From Druceiella hillmani (taxonomy: Eukaryota; Arthropoda; Insecta; Lepidoptera; Hepialidae), in NCBI GenBank assembly GCA_039881145.1, contig JAYKKI010000090.1, forward strand, positions 6,173,501 through 6,237,500: 64,000 nt of DNA, read 5' to 3'. The position numbers and the translations under genes were made by a program. The notes under the pieces were generated by a model that saw nothing but the letters and a program-made list of their open reading frames with translations, did no database searches and had not been told where the DNA came from. Each line of letters begins with the position of its first letter. Within the stretch, counting starts at the first letter, position 1. Of this stretch, positions 47,126 to 58,858 are shown in pieces.

Positions 47126-48900
47126 ATTTCGTTGTAGAAGACAGGTAGTGAGGTCCTCAAACTAATCACTGTGCAGCATCTTTATTAACTGATGTAAAAG
47201 TGGGAAGGGCTGCGCGGGCCTACGAGGGGTACGAGTATATGGTTTTTTCAACAATAATAAAGATATAACAACAACCACAGCCAGCTTTATATTGGCTATA
47301 TTTAAAATTCGTTTCGGATAATATTTTAATGTTCAAAAAGTTTACAATCGCTAAAATAAAATGATAAAAGTTTAACTAATATGTTGTATACTCTAGCCTG
47401 TTGTGCTTTATTGTCGACTAGCAAACTGCTTTAAATATTTCTTCCTCTAAAAATTACCCCATTTTTAAATTGTTTTAAATATGTATTGTTATTTAAATTT
47501 ACATGGAAAAAATAAAGTTATAGATTAAAAAAGCAGGCTTTTGTAGCAATATGAACTAAAAATAAAAAATAATCTTTAAATATAAAGATTTTGGTCAAAA
47601 GCAAAAGGATGTCTCACGACTCGACATAACTTAATTTTTTTAATAAACTAAAAAGAGAGTAAAATAATTAACAAAAAAATTAACTCTAATCTAAAAAAAG
47701 TACGAAGTGCACTCGACTCACATTTTCATAACAAACACTCCACGCTTTTTTACCTGTACCTTTCAATTTTTATTATTACAAAAGTGTGTTTTTTATTTTT
47801 TTTAACTATAATTTTATTATCTAAATGTTTAGTTATAAAATTATTGTATTGTCGTTGGTTCTAGATATGTGTGCAAAATTTCAAATAATTTGGACGTCTG
47901 AAAGTACTTGAAAATTTAATTGAAAGATTCTGCTACATTTTACAAAGTGTGTAAAAATGGCATGCATCTACGACCAATGGTGTTTACGTCGGTATATACC
48001 ACAGATTATGTTCTGTGGTATATACAATACGGTTTAAGGCAAGCTACATGTAATAATTCCTCACTAATTTTAGTGATTCTTGTTTCCATGGACTGGTTGA
48101 CTACCTGAATAGAAGCTTATTACTTTTAATAACGATGTGTTAAATAGTTTAATTAATGCAAACAATTCTCTACAAAAACTACTTTTTTCATGCTGGACGA
48201 CGGTTTTGTGCTGATTGTCTTGCCCTTTCCTTTACTCACCGCTATTTTTTCATTGTTAAATTTTTCTTACAATTGTTTACTTAATAAACAATCAAAGAAA
48301 CGCGTTGTGTCCACTTTTGGTTTTACAAACGATTTTCATTTGACTTGTAATATCTTAAGCGTCATGTTATAAAATAAGATTATTTACGACTTTTTTATAT
48401 TGGTGCTTTTTGCAAAATTTTATGTCAGCAGCGTGTCTGGAATCGAGTGGAAGATAAAAAAATTTACTTTTTGGTTTTCTGGCCAAAACTACTGGACAAC
48501 TTGGAATTGGACTTTCCGTAATCAGGTGTGCGGTTCATATTCAAAACCAGGTTACCCTTGGTTCCGATCGAAGATGTTATAAATAAATTAAGATTATAAT
48601 ATTTGTGCACATGCAGCAAGTACGGAGTGCGCGAACTTTAGAAATAATAAACAAAATTTGCCGAGACTTTCATTGTTATTCAACTTAAAGCTGTAGCTAA
48701 GATGTACGATTGTTCACTACGGTAAAGGGTACTTTTAAGGTGCTATTATTACTCTATAGAAAAATTTCAAGCTTGAATATAATAATCAAGAGAGCTTAAT
48801 CTACGGCAAAGTATATCATTTTTTTTAAAAATGTTCCTTTTTCTTTGAAACGAATTATTCAAAATGTTTTTAGTTTGAATTAACCATTAATCTCAATAAA
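47126..48900. other. AT-rich non-coding DNA with one perfect hairpin
   Basis: A 14-bp perfect stem, 'gtatataccacaga' (47992-48005) with 48012-48025, has a 6-nt loop. The short frames at 47920, 48190 and 48400 show no domain. Confidence 0.5.
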
Positions 48901-49215
48901 ATGATGGCGGTGCACAGCGCCTACAAAAATTCGCCAGAAGTTACTTGGATAGTGAACGGTGAAGTGTTGGACCACTTTATAGTTAATGGAACTTTAATCT
49001 CGGACAACGACGGTTGCGTATATAAAGCGAAGCGGCGTGTGGCGGTAACTAGAACTACTGAAACGCTTACAAAATCATCAAGATCGTTCGTTTTTTTGTG
49101 TTCCCCAATTTCTGCCCCTTTCAAAGACGTAGATACTTCAAGGGATCGAGAACAAAACGTTGAACGTCCTGAAGATGCGGTATTGGAAAAGACTACTCAT
49201 TTAGGAGCCCCATAA
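48901..49215 (+). CDS. Possible exon or exon fossil with an Ig-domain-like pattern
   Basis: A 104-residue open frame. Residues 12-21 read PEVTWIVNGE, like strand C of an Ig domain (x-V-T-W-x-V/I-N-G-E). NGT (29-31) is a possible glycosylation site. DNDGCVYKAK (35-44) fits a late strand and RSFVFLC (61-67) fits the strand ending in the second disulphide Cys. The spacing is closest, in my memory, to the second Ig domain of the insect beaten-path (beat) family, whose genes have very long introns. That would suit this gene-poor window. Against it: the first Cys is not in this segment, the possible acceptor AG at 48916-48917 lacks a pyrimidine tract, and no other exon was found. The frame ends at a TAA after 37 further residues. 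It could be a decayed copy or chance. Confidence 0.3.
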   Translation: MMAVHSAYKNSPEVTWIVNGEVLDHFIVNGTLISDNDGCVYKAKRRVAVTRTTETLTKSSRSFVFLCSPISAPFKDVDTSRDREQNVERPEDAVLEKTTHLGAP

Positions 49216-49400
49216 AGCACGTTGTCGTGCAGGATGCAGAAAAGGACTTCGGAGTAGTAGGAAGCGAGGGTGCCAGTGCATGGACCAACTAAATCGAATC
49301 TACTGAGGGTGGCTCTTTCTCTTAAATATATTCTTAGGTCAAGCAGAGAGAGATGGCCAGACATCGTGAAGTGGGTTTCATCAGTTCCTGACACATAATG
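49197..49400 (-). pseudogene. Possible mariner/IS630-type transposase fossil
   Basis: A minus-strand frame starts with 'TDETHFTMSGH', resembling the S-D-E-x-H-F-x-x-x-G block around the first catalytic Asp of mariner/Tc1-type transposases. About 25 residues later 'VGPCTGTL' resembles the I-G-P-x-F-F-x-G-T-L block. The intervening residues fit poorly. It abuts the Ig-like frame on the other strand, so at most one of the two calls is likely to be biologically meaningful in the small overlap. Confidence 0.3.
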
Positions 49401-49764
49401 ACCAAGATCGTTTTATCAAGCGCGTTACGACAAAGAAGAATAAATAAAACACATATTTAATCTAGAAATACATTATCTACCATATATTGAGTATAAATTT
49501 AAATACAAAATTTAATAAAATTAAATAATTGTGAAAAAGATATGTCTATATAAATTTAAATAATTAGCAAATATAAGTGTTAATAAAATACACTAAAGTT
49601 GGCCAAAAATAGTTTTGGAAAAAGCGCGGTTCTCCGTATTCACGCGACTACGTTTTACAATGTCACTTTCCTATATTTTCCTATACTTTGAAACTTTTTT
49701 CGCATGATCCAAAATAACTTACAAAAGATATTTTTACTCCAAAGAGGGTCGACAATTAAAATCA
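49401..49764. other. AT-rich non-coding DNA, no gene seen
   Basis: Nothing recognisable. Confidence 0.5.
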
Positions 49765-49945
49765 CCCAAGATGTAGTAGCTAACCCGCGACGTCAGCGTT
49801 GTTAAGAAAGGCCACAGGTGGCCAGAGCCGTATGGAGCGAGCCCATTGTCGTCCTCCAATATTCATAAGGTCTAATGAGCGGAATCTCTCTCCTCTTGCG
49901 AAGCCTCACTCGGGCTTCCGGCCTCTATGGGGCTTTTAGCTATTC
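49765..49945. promoter_or_regulatory. GC-richer island, candidate regulatory element
   Basis: Unique sequence with the palindrome GGCCACAGGTGGCC (E-box-like CAGGTG inside), 'ctaacccgcgacgtcagcg' with a CRE-like TGACGT in reverse, and 'actcgggcttccggcctct'. No open frame was seen. Confidence 0.35.
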
Positions 49946-50752
49946 TTTAACAGATGCTCCAAGTTTTTGTATTTACAACTTTACATGTTGAGTAAAAGAC
50001 AACGACATCGCTTTAAGTTAATTTTTAGCGGTGGTTTATTTCATCCGTTATTTTATGCAGGACAAAAATAAAGTTTTATGCAATTTAATGAACAGCAAGT
50101 CTTTTTACTGAGTTTTTTAATATACAGGATTTCAGAAATCTTTAAATCAATAAACGACTTTAACGTAAAAGTGATAAAGTAGGGTTAGAATATAGACGTC
50201 GAATATTCATTTTACTAACTTTTTTTTAATTAAGCAACGATAAAATATATTAGTTTATAATTATTTGTATCATAATTAGAAGATAAGGAAATTCTTCTAA
50301 AAAATCTATTAAGATTTTATAATTATTAAATTTTTCACTATTAAGTTACGGAATATTAATATCATTTGATATTAGATGAGGTACAAGTTATACCACAAGA
50401 TTCTACTCTCATATGGAGACATGACGCATGCTATCTCCACCGTAATTTATCTTAGTGCATATTAATAAAAGCTCTGGAAGTCTTTTTTTATATCGGACAC
50501 TCTTACCAAAGTAGTCACAATTAGTATAAATGGTAAGGAAGTGCACATTGAATCTTTGTTCTTTACAAGTATCTTAATTTCTGACATCCTACGTGCATTG
50601 CATTACTATGGATTCCGCCGTTGACTTGACCAGATTCATCCGAAATTTTGGTGTTCAGCTCTTTTTCCTCTCAATAAACCCTTTACATATAATATATTTA
50701 TATTGAGTATTATACGTTTCTAGAACTGTTACCGAAAGCTGTACCATCATTC
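49946..50752. other. AT-rich non-coding DNA, possibly partly LINE-derived
   Basis: The segment 50580-50690 is less AT-rich and adjoins the LINE fossil, so it may be its eroded 3' part. No gene is seen. Confidence 0.4.
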
Positions 50753-51000
50753 CATGCTGCATCCGTAGTTGCACCGTTGGTGAGAGCATTTCTGTTGCTT
50801 TCAGCTCTTTCAAGATGAATCCATTTCAATGAAGCGCCATCTAGGAGAACTTTAAAAGATTTCTCCAGTACCCTAATGCAGCTATCTTCCAGCTGTCTAT
50901 CTGTTTTACAGTCTGAGACTGTTCAGGTTTTCGCTCCGTAGAGGCAAATTTGAAAGACTAGGCACATCAAATGAACTTTGGCCATTTCGTTATCATTCGA
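50753..51000 (-). pseudogene. LINE reverse transcriptase C-terminal fossil
   Basis: On the minus strand the frame reads 'HLMCLVFQICLYGAKT', then TGA (in place of the conserved Trp codon), then 'TVSDCKTDRQLEDSCIRVLE' and 'KSFKVLLDGASLKW'. This matches the family pattern (V-x-x-I-x-LYGAETWT-x-x…-L-x-x-F/C…-R-x-L-x-I-x-W-x-D) found after the catalytic domain of many RTE/CR1-type LINE reverse transcriptases. The piece is 5'- and 3'-eroded and carries a stop, so it is inactive. Confidence 0.68.
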
Positions 51001-51247
51001 AAAAAACAAGGTTTGTTCGTTAAAATGCCTAATATCCGTGCTCGGAAAATTTTATTTCATTTATTTTGAAAATGCAAAAACATAGAAAAATACTTCAAAT
51101 AAATGCGTTTAAATAATAATAAAATATAAAGGAAAATAGCAAGTGTGGTATTAACATAAACACATCGAACTACAGTCAATACGACTTTATTGAATTAATA
51201 TTGTCTTCAAGCTTCAATTTATTTCTATAAGCTGTCTCAAGTAAGGA

Positions 51248-51940
<693 letters not shown>

Positions 51941-51944
51941 AATA

Positions 51945-52118
51945 GTTTGACTAGGGGATGTTAATTGATATCTATAGCTCAGTCAGGGGATGTTAATGCT
52001 AAGTTTGTTTATAGTGATTCGAAATGAATACGTTAAACCCTTAATAGTTTGACTAGGGGATGTTAATTGATATCTATAGCTCAGTCAGGGGATGTTAATT
52101 GATATCTATAGCTCAGTT
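51945..52118. repeat. Direct repeats 'aggggatgttaattgatatc'
   Basis: 'aggggatgttaattgatatc' plus 'tatagctcag' recurs three times, and a larger block is duplicated at about 51945-52000 and 52045-52110. Confidence 0.9.
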
Positions 52119-52779
52119 TTTTTTAAAAATCTCAAAACATTCCTTTTTATTATTATTCTTGACATTACCATTTTTATACAAAAATTATACTAATTTTACA
52201 GTTACTACGAAATGCGTAATTTATCATTTAATAATTTTTCATCAATAATTATTTTTCGGATTTTCCGATTTTTCTCAAATGTGGACATTATTTTTACACG
52301 GCGATAAATAAACAAACTTTTAGTGATAAGTACTTATTACACAAATATTTATTTTGTAGCAGTTTCTCCAAAATAATTCTTTATCGTTTATTTTTCTTTT
52401 GTTTAAAAATGTGAAACATTTACGTACTTTTTGTCTGCTTGTCTGGTAAAGAAAGACGACCAATTTATTTTAATTTTTTTTTATTAATTGCTACGAGTTA
52501 GGTTGTTTGATGAAAATATATTAAATTTGATATTGTTAAAAAATTATATCTCTTTACATTCATTGTTTTTAACTTAAAATAATATTTATTATGTAATTGA
52601 TGCAAATAACTGAAAAAATACATTAAAAATCTTTAAAAATACATTAAAAACTTGAAATCAAAAAGAGTATAGTGGCAACTATGCTGCAACTTTTACGTAG
52701 ATCTACTCACCTAATAACTTCTGCCACAAGCAACAGATGGCATTAATTTCATAAAAAATATTTTTTCTTTTTATAATAG
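52119..52779. other. AT-rich non-coding DNA, no gene seen
   Basis: Nothing recognisable. Confidence 0.5.
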
Positions 52780-53035
52780 GACATATCTCGAATAACTCGT
52801 GTTACTTTTTTTACGATTCGAGAGTGTGAACGGAAGGGATACACAGGCATAAAGGCATCATGTCGCGGTACATATTCATGAAGAAAAAATACATACTGGA
52901 AAATCTCAACTAAATTATTTAATCGTACCTTATGAAGAAAGACACTTAAAGTGATATAAAAAATATTTTAAGCACTTTCTTTTTTTACCTTAAAATTCAC
53001 TCGTGCAAAGCCGGCACGATTCGCTAGTACATTTT
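52780..53035 (+). repeat. Dispersed repeat ending 'aagccggcacgattcgctagt'-like
   Basis: It starts near 'gaataactcgtgttactttt' and ends 'gtgcaaagccggcacgattc' plus 'gctagta'. That terminal block is a signature I associate with abundant lepidopteran dispersed repeats. The interior has no open frame. The left border is a guess. Confidence 0.5.
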
Positions 53036-53039
53036 ATTA

Positions 53040-53757
53040 ATTGAACAAAATCGAATGAATCTGTACTATACCACGTGTGTTCAAGAAAGATGAAATAAGC
53101 TTGAATAAAGATCATTTCCAAAACTGATTTTTATAGAAACCATTTTCGGTTTGACTTCTTTCCAATATTTTTTTACTACATTACGGACCAACCACATTTA
53201 AAAAATTTCCTTTTTAGAAATTGATTTGAAATAAAAAAAATTTAAACCTTGTGAAATATTCTCGAAGTCATCAGTAACACACAAACGAAAGTGTAAGAAA
53301 GATGAAATAACCGCCAATAAATAAAGATCATTTCAAAAATTGATTTTTACCGGAAACCGGAAATTTTGACAGAGAAAAAAATAATTTAAAAGTTTATAAA
53401 ATATTCTCATAGTCACCAGTAACATACAGACGAAATAATAAGAAAAATGAAATAAGCTTAATTAAAGATCATTACAATAACCGATTTTTACAAAACCATC
53501 TTTTGGGGTGACTTCTTGTCGCCAATATTCATTTTTTACTATCTTACGAACTAAATATGTTTATAAAATACGTATCCTATTTATGACAAATTTCTTTTCG
53601 GAATTTGATTTAAAATAAATAAATTGACAGCTTATGAAATATTGTCGAAGTCACCAGTAACATTCAAACAAAACAGTAAGAAAGATGAAATAAGCTTTAA
53701 TAAAGATCATTTTAATAACCGATTTTTACATAATCATATTTTGGGTTGATTTCTTTC

Positions 53758-53815
<58 letters not shown>

Positions 53816-53955
53816 CTATCTTGCGAACTAACTACATTTGAAACGCGCATATCCTATTCATGATAATTTCCTTTTCAGAATTTGATTTGAAATAAATAAA
53901 TCGAAAGCTTATGAAATATTCTCGAAGTCACAAGTGTCATACAAATGAAACAGTA
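53040..53955. repeat. Diverged tandem array, ~150-250-bp units, 4-5 copies
   Basis: 'agaaagatgaaataagctt' plus 'aataaagatcattt' starts units near 53088, 53298, 53441 and 53683. Each is followed by a 'ccgatttttaca…gacttctttcc' block, 'gaatttgatttgaaataaa' and 'cgaagtca-cagtaaca'. A (TA)n tract has expanded inside the fourth unit. Confidence 0.85.
53758..53812. repeat. (TA)n microsatellite inside a tandem unit
   Basis: About 55 bp of pure TA, where the other units have a short AT-rich linker. Confidence 0.95.
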
Positions 53956-53959
53956 GCAG

Positions 53960-54260
53960 AGGGCACCTTAATTTCGTCTCCGTAATGGTGAGATTTGCTC
54001 TCGGAACCACAAGGATCTTTTCTTCATTTTGTGTTTACAAAATCACCTCTCTCAATTCAAAAGACGCACTCTGACTTTGCTAAAATTGAATTGTGAAATC
54101 TTATAAGCCCTCTCCCCGATTGTACTGCCACATTGTAGCTGGTACGAGTATTTTCGCGATAAATTATGTCAACAACGCGGGTTTCTCTTTTTTTTTAAAT
54201 AAGCTTCGCGTATTTTCGCGTGTCATTGCCAGCGACATTTAAATTGATGTTATATTAAAC
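53960..54260. promoter_or_regulatory. GC-richer unique island, candidate regulatory element
   Basis: Contains 'ggcaccttaatttcgtctcc', 'ccctctccccgattgtactg' and 'ttcgcgtattttcgcgtgtc' (TTCGCG repeated). Not repetitive elsewhere in the window; no open frame. Confidence 0.3.
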
Positions 54261-54432
54261 AAAATTTCAATCAAATTTCACCAGTTTCCGATATTACTTT
54301 CAATAGAAGATACAAATATAAGTATTTCTGTAATTTTAAGCCCTGTAGAAACCGTATTACGCGGTTGTTTGAAGATATAATTTTTCCTTTTCGAGTATGT
54401 TAATATGCAGTGTGTGGATGGTTATATATATA

Positions 54433-54690
54433 CCAAGTAAAAACCAATGCCAGTCATAATAAAAGAATTTACGAAACAATAATTTAAAATAAACGTGCTC
54501 ATTAAGTAACAATTTCAAGATTTTATTTTAATATCGATTTTTTTCCATAATTTCAGATTACCGCAAATATTTTAAAGTTTAATCACTTAAAGCCTCATAA
54601 TGAAATAAACAGTACAGCTTTGCTGCATCCAAAAGGACTTGCGTGCATGTTTTTGTAGTAGTAATGATATTTTATTGTTTATTTATTGTA
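54433..54690 (+). repeat. ~250-bp duplication, copy 1
   Basis: It shares 'gaatttacgaaa', 'aaataaacgtgctcattaag', 'cgcaaatattttaaagt', 'aaagcctca' and 'gcgtgcatgttttt' in the same order and spacing with 57715-57970, roughly 80-85% identical by eye. The function is unknown. Confidence 0.85.
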
Positions 54691-54984
54691 GGGCTCTTAA
54701 ATTATTTATGTTTTGGGGCTCGTAACGTAGTAACCTTGCAGTACTACGCCTGTTATCAGATTATTCCCTAGAAAATAATTATGGAATATTATTTGGGTTA
54801 TGAAGTCCTAATATTATTTATGGAAAGTTTGAAGAAAATTGTTAGACAAGTTTATCGAAAATGGAATTTTGTAACATTTTTTTCCATAACATATTCTAAA
54901 TTTTGAGGTTATAAAAGAAGACGATAAAGTGCAAGCAGAACTTATTCGCTATCTTCTTTCAAAATCTCGATGTTAACCCGATTA
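54691..54984. other. AT-rich spacer, no gene seen
   Basis: Nothing recognisable. Confidence 0.5.
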
Positions 54985-55277
54985 CAGTATTTCTTTTCAC
55001 AATTAAATGAACTACGTGATGTAGTATTATTTCCAATTTATTTAAGTTTTTTACCACGACCTAGGTTTCGTTGTATTACAACATCTCCAGGTGGGCTATT
55101 AGCAAAGATTGATTTATCTTTGCTAATAGCCCACCTGAAGATGTTGTAATAGAACGAAACCTAGGTCGTGGTAAAGAACTTAAAGAAAGTAGAAATAATA
55201 CTACATCACGTAGTTCATTTAATTGTGAATGATGAATTTCCACAAAATTAACGCCAAATATATTCAGTATTTCTTTT
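54985..55277 (+). mobile_element. Palindromic Penelope-like miniature element, copy c
   Basis: The element is 54998-55264. Arms 54998-55109 and 55116-55227 (112 bp) pair with few mismatches and a 6-nt loop. The tail is 55228-55264 (37 bp). A 13-bp target duplication 'cagtatttctttt' lies at 54985-54997 and 55265-55277. Both arms lack the same A of 'gaaact'. The right arm carries the hammerhead-like motif: stem I 55131-55134 with 55168-55171, CTGAAGA core 55135-55141, stem II 55143-55155, GAA 55156-55158, and stem III loop ending in GTC at 55165-55167. Confidence 0.9.
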
Positions 55278-56214
55278 GCCCATTACGTCGCTAAAGAACC
55301 CCAATTTTATTTTTAAGGATGATTTAGTGACACCACTTATGATATGAAAAAAATAAATGGAAAAATAACCAAACTTTTCATATATGGGGAAATACATTAT
55401 TTTTTCGTAATTACTTTCCTGTATGCTAAGATCTCTATTTAAAGCTCTTGCTTCTGCAAATTCATGCGGTTATATATAAAATTGTGAAAATTTTATGTCT
55501 GTAACAGAAGGATAAATGGGCATGAGGTAATTGTGAAGATATTTATTTACACCGTGAAACCTCGATAGCTATAAACATTTATGTGAAAAAGGAATATTGA
55601 CATTTTCCTACGTTTTCCCAGTATGATAAAAATCTTTACCTACACCTATTAATAACTGCCAAAGGAATATAAATCAAAAAATGTTTGTTAGGGTTCTTTA
55701 CCTTTAAAGAAAAGTCTGTCTTTGTCTAAAAAAACTCATTTCGAGGGTTCTGTCAAATTTAGGTACTTATAAACATTTAAGAGAACATAGTATTTCTATT
55801 AAACTGTTTAAAAATATTAATTTTTCACAATGTTAACATATTTCCTACTATATCTTTTATAGATGTAATAAATGTATAATTAAAATAGAAAGTAATTTTT
55901 CTAATAATTTAATTCACTTTTATGGACTTTCTATGAACTTTTTAAAGAACCAGCAACATGTCATAAGTTGGTCGACTATTACTCGTAAACTAGTAGATCC
56001 TACTTAGCTGGGATAGGTAATTTTCCTTTTAATTTCGTTATGTGTACTACTATTTTGAATACTTACAGGTATTCAAAAATTGCGGTTTAGGTGATACGTA
56101 ACTCCTATCCTCTCTCTAAAATGACAATTTTGAAGCTTAAAATTTTTCTGAACAAATCCCTGTATCGAAAAAGTGTTAATGACTAACCCAATTGTTTTCT
56201 TAAAGACCTATTTA
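55278..56214. other. AT-rich non-coding DNA, no gene seen
   Basis: Nothing recognisable. Confidence 0.5.
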
Positions 56215-56470
56215 ACGATAACCTACGTAATAATGTACGTGAAAAAATATCACCTCACTTTACGTGTAGGGGAGGTACCCTAAAACTTTTTAAAATATTT
56301 TCTTAACTTTGTAAGCATTAAAAATACCTATAACCATGCAAAATTTCAGCATCATAGTACTAGTAGTCTGCACGTAAATCGACTGTGACATACAAGCTGA
56401 CAGACAGATAAACAGATATGGCGAAATTATAAAAGTTCCTAGTTTGGCTACGGAATCCTAAAAAATGAGA
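56215..56470 (-). repeat. Family B dispersed repeat, reversed
   Basis: On the minus strand it starts 'ttaggattccgtagccaaac' and continues 'ttataatttcgccatatctg', 'ttatctgtctgtcagcttgt' and 'attttgcatggttataggta', and ends near 'gggtacctcccctacacgta'. This is the best-preserved copy of the family in the window. Known to me as a common lepidopteran repeat. Confidence 0.7.
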
Positions 56471-56474
56471 CCTT

Positions 56475-56640
56475 TATAAAATCCCTCAGGAGTCGTCCAT
56501 CCGTCCGTTACAGCCGTTTCTCCCCGAAAGCACTCGACGAAGTAACTTGAAATTTGGCGCAGTACTAAAACATATCAATCTGCAGTACTAAAGCTAACAC
56601 TCAAAAATATTTACATGGAAATTTTTTTGCGAAAAAATGA
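56475..56640 (+). repeat. Dispersed repeat, family C
   Basis: 'aatccctcaggagtcgtcca', 'tccgtccgttacagccgttt' and 'ttgaaatttggcgcagtac' are well preserved. More diverged copies lie at 23130, 17080 (reversed) and possibly 4140. Confidence 0.65.
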
Positions 56641-57090
56641 AGTATTCAAAAAAATATTTTTACATTTTCATGATAATATGGAGTACCGTTTATCATAGTT
56701 TCAAAAATACTTAAGTAATATATTTTCAGAGATGTACTGAAATATATCTTTCCCCTCACTTTATATCCGATACTACTGAGCTTAAATTATGAAAAAACAG
56801 GATTTTCCAAAGCCTGCGCATAATTTTTTTCAAGATATTCACGATAATATATAAACGTATGTAACCTAATTATATTCGGTATTATTAAATATTTATTATG
56901 CTAGGAAACCCATATTAGTGATGACTTACAATGAAAAAAGTGATTTCACTACAAACGTGGTGGATACCCCCGATATGTGATCGAAACCCGCAATTGACCG
57001 TTTTCGTTTTATTTATTAAAGTCTAAAAAAGAAATATAACTATATTGATATTATATATAAAACTTCAAAAATAAAGTGAAATCTAAAGTA
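56641..57090. other. AT-rich DNA holding the second copy of a dispersed repeat
   Basis: The block at 56878-56970 matches 14966-15065. The rest is featureless. Confidence 0.5.
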
Positions 57091-57094
57091 CTAT

Positions 57095-57412
57095 CATTGT
57101 GATGCGACAAACTTATCTCACTATTATTAACAAGTAGGTAACATGAATAAATTAGTCGTAATCATTATGATACGACTAAATTATCTCACTATTATTAAAA
57201 AGTAGGTAACATGAATAAATCAGTCGTAATCATTATGATACGACAAAATTATCTCACTATTATTAACAAGTAGGTAACATGAATAAATCAGTCGTAATCA
57301 TTATGATACGACTAAATTATCTCACTATTATGAACAAGTAGGTAACGTGAATAAGTCAGTCGTTTCATCACGATACGACGTACTCATCTCACTATCATTA
57401 AGATGTGGATAA
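57095..57412. repeat. ~67-bp tandem repeat, 5 copies
   Basis: 'atgatacgactaaattatct' plus 'cactattattaacaagtagg' plus 'taacatgaataaatcagtcg' is repeated at about 67-bp intervals. Unit junctions form a near-palindrome, 'gtcgtaatcat' with 'atgatacgac'. Confidence 0.93.
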
Positions 57413-57459
57413 TTTGAAATAACCTTGATATTGATACTGACCAATAAATAAATAAATAA

Positions 57460-57587
<128 letters not shown>

Positions 57588-57714
57588 CATTTTCGTAACA
57601 CGAACGTACGTAACGATTCGTGCGTTGTGAGTACCGTTCCGTAGCCGTTGAAGAGTATGTAATTAAATATAACAGAAGCAAAGTAATAAGGTTTGTAAAA
57701 ATATTATAGCAAGT

Positions 57715-57970
57715 AAAAATTCATGTAAGTAATAAAAAAAGAATTTACGAAAGAATAATGTAAAATAAACGTGCTCATTAAGTACAAATTACAAGATTTT
57801 AATTTAATATTGAATTTTTTTTTCCATATTTTCAGAATATCGCAAATATTTTAAAGTCTAATTAGTTTAAAGCCTCAAAATGAAGTAAACCGTACAGGTA
57901 TGCTGCTTGCAAAAGGACATGCGTGCATGTTTTTTGTAGTAACGATGATATATTATTTTTTATTAATAAT
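57715..57970 (+). repeat. ~250-bp duplication, copy 2
   Basis: Direct-orientation partner of 54433-54690, 3.3 kb away, with no target-site duplication evident. Confidence 0.85.
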
Positions 57971-58034
57971 AAATTGAAAAAAATTAAATAATAATTTAAA
58001 AAATCATTTGTTTCTTCACATGAGTTTATCTACA

Positions 58035-58165
58035 ATCGCGTATACGATACCATCACCTTTTGTTCGCGTCTTTCCCCGCGTGGTAGCAAAGTAAACGCAC
58101 ATACGTTTACGTAAACGCTTCATACGTCAGAATTTCGCAAGGCGCCGGGTTGAAATACAAAGGTA
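58035..58165. promoter_or_regulatory. GC-richer island with palindromic core
   Basis: Contains 'gtctttccccgcgtggtagc', the palindrome-rich 'acgtttacgtaaacg' and 'aaggcgccgggttg'. Unique, no open frame. Confidence 0.3.
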
Positions 58166-58729
58166 TTGTGTAAACTTATTCAAAGATAAACGATAAAACT
58201 TTGTAACTACTAAACTACAAGTTGTAAGTATATATTGTCAGGGAACTTTTGAAGCCAAATGTACTTTTATTTGCACACAGAGAAATTTAATTACATCAGG
58301 ATTCATAACTTTTCACGATAAACATCAATTATGTTCAGCAATAATATATTTATTTACCTTTAAAACGCGGTGTTCTATCTATTGATAGTTATAGGTCGTC
58401 GCGAATTACTCCTGAAGTTTAGGCAGCGCATTCGGGTTTTCGTGGGCAACATTTTTTAGTATTAATATTCACTGCTCTTTTCCTCTATACGGTAGTGTAA
58501 TTATATATTGCCTATCGTTTTACCTAGTGTAATATATTAAATTGTTTAAACGTGAAAGAAAGACATACAATGAAATAACTGACACCGTTTCACATTTATT
58601 ATATAAGTAGGGTTACACAAATTCCTCAAATGTTTGTTGAATGGTATATAACAAAATAAAAGCATTAAATTGACCATATTTTTATACGTATTTGTTTCTT
58701 AGATTTACAATATCTTGTTAAATAATAGT

Positions 58730-58858
58730 GTGGAAGGTAAACGGGCTAATATGTTACAACTTTGCCGCAAAGCAGGGACCGACCTTACTTTGGCTTCAGA
58801 AATATTCCAGTCCAGAAACGCAGTTCTAATTTCTTTTCACCACGGTGCGGTGGCTTAA
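58730..58858 (+). other. Unique less AT-rich block with a 36-codon frame
   Basis: From ATG 58751 a short frame (MLQLCRKAGT…HHGAVA) runs to a TAA at 58856-58858. No family was recognised. It could be a decayed exon or conserved element. Confidence 0.2.

Noticed and set aside
57095..57412. 67-bp repeats as a CRISPR array
   Set aside because: Units are contiguous tandem copies without unique spacers, in a eukaryotic context.
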